Assembly: GCA_025728545.1 (NCBI GenBank) | Contig: JAOBJL010000004.1 | Location: 1 to 47,201, forward strand | Source: Candidatus Lightella neohaematopini | Lineage (GTDB): Bacteria; Pseudomonadota; Gammaproteobacteria; Enterobacterales; Enterobacteriaceae | Direction: 5' to 3' | Length of the DNA: 47,201 nucleotides | Shown: positions 44,246 to 47,201 of the stretch, one piece after another | Layout of the letters: each line of letters starts with the position of its first letter | How positions within the stretch are numbered: the first letter of the stretch is position 1 | The notes under the pieces: generated by a model | The model's database searches: none | Seen by the model: the letters and a program-made list of their open reading frames with translations, nothing else | What the model was told of the DNA's origin: nothing | Program-made: the position numbers and the translations under genes

Positions 44246-45003
44246 AAATAATGGTAATACGTACTTTAATTGATAATTATGTTTGGTTAGTATTAAATAA
44301 TAATAAATGCTTAATTATTGATCCTAATGATGAAAAATTAATAATTAAATTTTTAAAATTTTATAAATTACATTTAGTAGCAATTTTAGTTACTCATAAT
44401 CATTATGATCATACTTCTGGGATAAGCATATTAAAAAATATTTACCAAGTACCAGTATATGGTCCAAAAGAAACTAAGTATTTTAATGATTATACAATAG
44501 AACAAAATAATATTATTAATATATTACAATGTAAATTTATCGTACTATCTCTACCTGGTCATACTAAATATCATATCGGATATTACTGTAATCCATGGTT
44601 ATTTTGTGGTGATACATTATTTTCTGCTGGTTGTGGTAGAATATTTAATAGTTCTATAGAAAATATGTTTAATTCATTAGATAAAATTAATAAATTACCA
44701 AGTAATACTATAATATTTCCTAGTCATGAATATACTATAAAAAATTTAGATTTTATTATTAGTAATAATATATCATTACTAAATAATATTTTTATAATTA
44801 AATATTATAAAAATATAGTCAAACGTATGTACTTAAATAAAGTACCTAGTATACCAACATCACTATATTTAGAAAGAATAATTAATCCATTTATACAATG
44901 TACTAACAGTTTTTATTACAAAAATAAATTTATTAAATTACCAAATAATATAAGTAATTTTGATTATTTTAAAATTTTACGTAGTAAGAAAGATAATTTT
45001 TAA
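44239..45003 (+). CDS. gloB: Hydroxyacylglutathione hydrolase (glyoxalase II)
   Basis: Hydrolyses S-lactoylglutathione to lactate and glutathione, detoxifying methylglyoxal. The 254 residues match E. coli GloB (251). It is a metallo-beta-lactamase fold enzyme with the binuclear site THNHYDHTSG (His53, His55, Asp57, His58), His108 in LPGHTKYHIGY, Asp125 in CGDTLFSAGCGRI and His163 in FPSHEYT. The start overlaps the rnhA end in another frame. In E. coli gloB and rnhA are likewise neighbours (with yafS between), close to rrnH. Confidence 0.95.
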   Translation: MLKIMVIRTLIDNYVWLVLNNNKCLIIDPNDEKLIIKFLKFYKLHLVAILVTHNHYDHTSGISILKNIYQVPVYGPKETKYFNDYTIEQNNIINILQCKFIVLSLPGHTKYHIGYYCNPWLFCGDTLFSAGCGRIFNSSIENMFNSLDKINKLPSNTIIFPSHEYTIKNLDFIISNNISLLNNIFIIKYYKNIVKRMYLNKVPSIPTSLYLERIINPFIQCTNSFYYKNKFIKLPNNISNFDYFKILRSKKDNF

Positions 45004-45019
45004 TTTAATATTAAAGAAA

Positions 45020-45092
45020 CAGGGATGAGGAGATTCGAACTCCTAGCATTCAGTTTTGGAGACTGATATTCTACCATTTGAACTACATCCCT
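45020..45092 (-). tRNA. trpT: tRNA-Trp (CCA anticodon)
   Basis: A 73-nt cloverleaf with acceptor stem AGGGATG/CATCCCT, discriminator G, and anticodon loop CTCCAAA. It closely resembles E. coli trpT. CCA is not encoded. The standard UGG-reading anticodon and the absence of in-frame TGA in the genes agree with the ordinary genetic code. It is last in the 16S-Ile-Ala-Asp-Trp array. Confidence 0.95.
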
Positions 45093-45119
45093 AAAATAAA
45101 CTATACTAATCTAAAATTA

Positions 45120-45193
45120 CGGTGCGAACGGGACTTGAACCCGTGACCCCCGGCGTGACAGGCCGGTGTTCTAACCAACTGAACTACCGCACC
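45120..45193 (-). tRNA. tRNA-Asp (GTC anticodon)
   Basis: A 74-nt cloverleaf with acceptor stem GGTGCGG/TTCGCACC-type pairing, D-arm TAGTTCAGTTGGTTAGAA, anticodon loop CTGTCAC and discriminator G. CCA is not encoded. In E. coli aspU or aspT lie after the 5S gene of rrnH or rrnC. Here only ten bases separate it from tRNA-Ala, with no 23S or 5S between. Confidence 0.95.
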
Positions 45194-45203
45194 ATTTCCT
45201 AAA

Positions 45204-45276
45204 TGGAGCTAAGCGGATTCGAACCGCTGACCTTCTGTGTGCAAAACAGATGCTCTACCAACTAAGCTATAGCCCC
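45204..45276 (-). tRNA. tRNA-Ala (TGC anticodon)
   Basis: A 73-nt cloverleaf with acceptor stem GGGGCTA/TAGCTCC, which has a G-U as third pair, the identity element of tRNA-Ala. The anticodon is TGC and the discriminator A. CCA is not encoded. It occupies the classic 16S-23S spacer place after tRNA-Ile. Confidence 0.96.
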
Positions 45277-45284
45277 AAAATATT

Positions 45285-45358
45285 TAGGCCTGAGTGGACT
45301 TGAACCACTGACCTCACCCTTATCAGGGGTGTGCTCTAACCAACTGAGCTACAAGCCT
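45285..45358 (-). tRNA. tRNA-Ile (GAT anticodon)
   Basis: A 74-nt cloverleaf with acceptor stem AGGCTTG/CAGGCCT, anticodon loop CTGATAA and discriminator A. CCA is not encoded. It begins 59 bases downstream of the 16S 3' end, and together with tRNA-Ala forms the spacer pair found in E. coli rrnA, rrnD and rrnH. Confidence 0.96.
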
Positions 45359-45417
45359 ATAATAATAATTTGTGTAAACACTCAAAGTATACTTATTACT
45401 TATTACTACTTAATAAG

Positions 45418-46997
<1,580 letters not shown>

Positions 46998-47100
46998 CTT
47001 CAAAATAATAATACAAAATAATAAATAATTAATTATTTATATATTTTAGTATCATTATCTAAATACTACATTATTGACCTTGAGTGCCTACACAATTTAT

Positions 47101-47111
47101 TGTTAAAGAAC
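47101..47111 (-). promoter_or_regulatory. rRNA leader boxA antitermination element, copy 2
   Basis: Reads GTTCTTTAACA on the reverse strand, the counterpart of the element in copy 1, upstream of the second 16S gene. It suggests that this 16S-tRNA operon is transcribed with the same antitermination control. Confidence 0.75.
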
Positions 47112-47130
47112 ATACTTAATTAAGTAAAAA

Positions 47131-47158
47131 AGCGTACACTGTTTTTTTATTATGTCAA
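47131..47158 (-). promoter_or_regulatory. Candidate rRNA promoter, copy 2
   Basis: TTGACA (47153-47158) and TACGCT (47131-47136) on the reverse strand, 16 bases apart, as in copy 1. The whole promoter lies inside the repeat, so both 16S copies should be expressed in a similar way unless sequence beyond the repeat matters. Confidence 0.5.
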
Positions 47159-47201
47159 GTTGATTTATTATAAATAATAATTAAGATTTATATTTCTATT
47201 T

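Overview
The window looks like chromosomal DNA of an obligate, host-restricted gammaproteobacterial symbiont, most likely an Enterobacterales lineage living in an insect. Base composition is extremely AT-rich in coding and non-coding DNA. Almost every gene is a single-copy housekeeping gene in E. coli-like order, several proteins are trimmed to core domains, there are visible pseudogenes, and no insertion sequence, phage or CRISPR was seen. I cannot name the species from sequence alone.

Layout. (1) 1-1831: a reverse-strand 16S rRNA gene with leader and promoter, followed upstream by fre, the E. coli rrnA/fre arrangement. (2) 2526-5976: a 3.4 kb gene desert with scraps of decayed reverse-strand reading frames. 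(3) 5977-8474: rpoH, ftsY and rsmD, with ftsE and ftsX deleted between ftsY and rpoH. (4) 8515-12955: a DUF1820-like gene, pitA, marC, an unidentified small gene, sodA and rplY. (5) 12952-20047: gyrA, a broken ubiG, nrdA, nrdB and yfaE. (6) 20053-33137: plsC, ribB, a truncated hldE, cca, uppP, folB, tsaD, the rpsU-dnaG-rpoD operon, tRNA-Ile2, alx, a yqjA-type dedA gene, rnpB and rsmI. This follows E. coli order over a much longer ancestral segment. (7) 33298-41750: mnmG and the atpBEFHAGDC operon. (8) 41764-47201: tRNA-Thr, gpt, a frameshifted gmhA, dnaQ, rnhA, gloB, tRNAs Trp, Asp, Ala and Ile, and a second 16S gene. This matches the E. coli rrnH neighbourhood but has no 23S or 5S gene.

The genes sketch a minimal cell. 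They cover replication and transcription (gyrA, dnaG, dnaQ, rpoD, rpoH), tRNA and rRNA maturation (rnpB, cca, tsaD, mnmG, rsmD, rsmI), deoxynucleotide synthesis with radical maintenance (nrdAB, yfaE, fre), a complete F1Fo ATP synthase, phosphate import, superoxide defence, and single steps of riboflavin, folate, phospholipid and undecaprenyl-phosphate metabolism. Decay is concentrated in LPS heptose synthesis (gmhA frameshifted, hldE without its nucleotidyltransferase domain) and ubiquinone synthesis (ubiG broken).

The most notable observations are the two apparently identical 1.83 kb direct 16S repeats, whose identity stops inside the fre stop codon; the 16S-Ile-Ala-Asp-Trp operon without 23S/5S; Cca without its HD residues in a genome whose visible tRNA genes encode no CCA; Ile at GyrA position 83; a DUF1820 gene in an otherwise enterobacterial context; and stop-free gene fossils in the desert. 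I did not find a convincing new defence, mobile or regulatory system.
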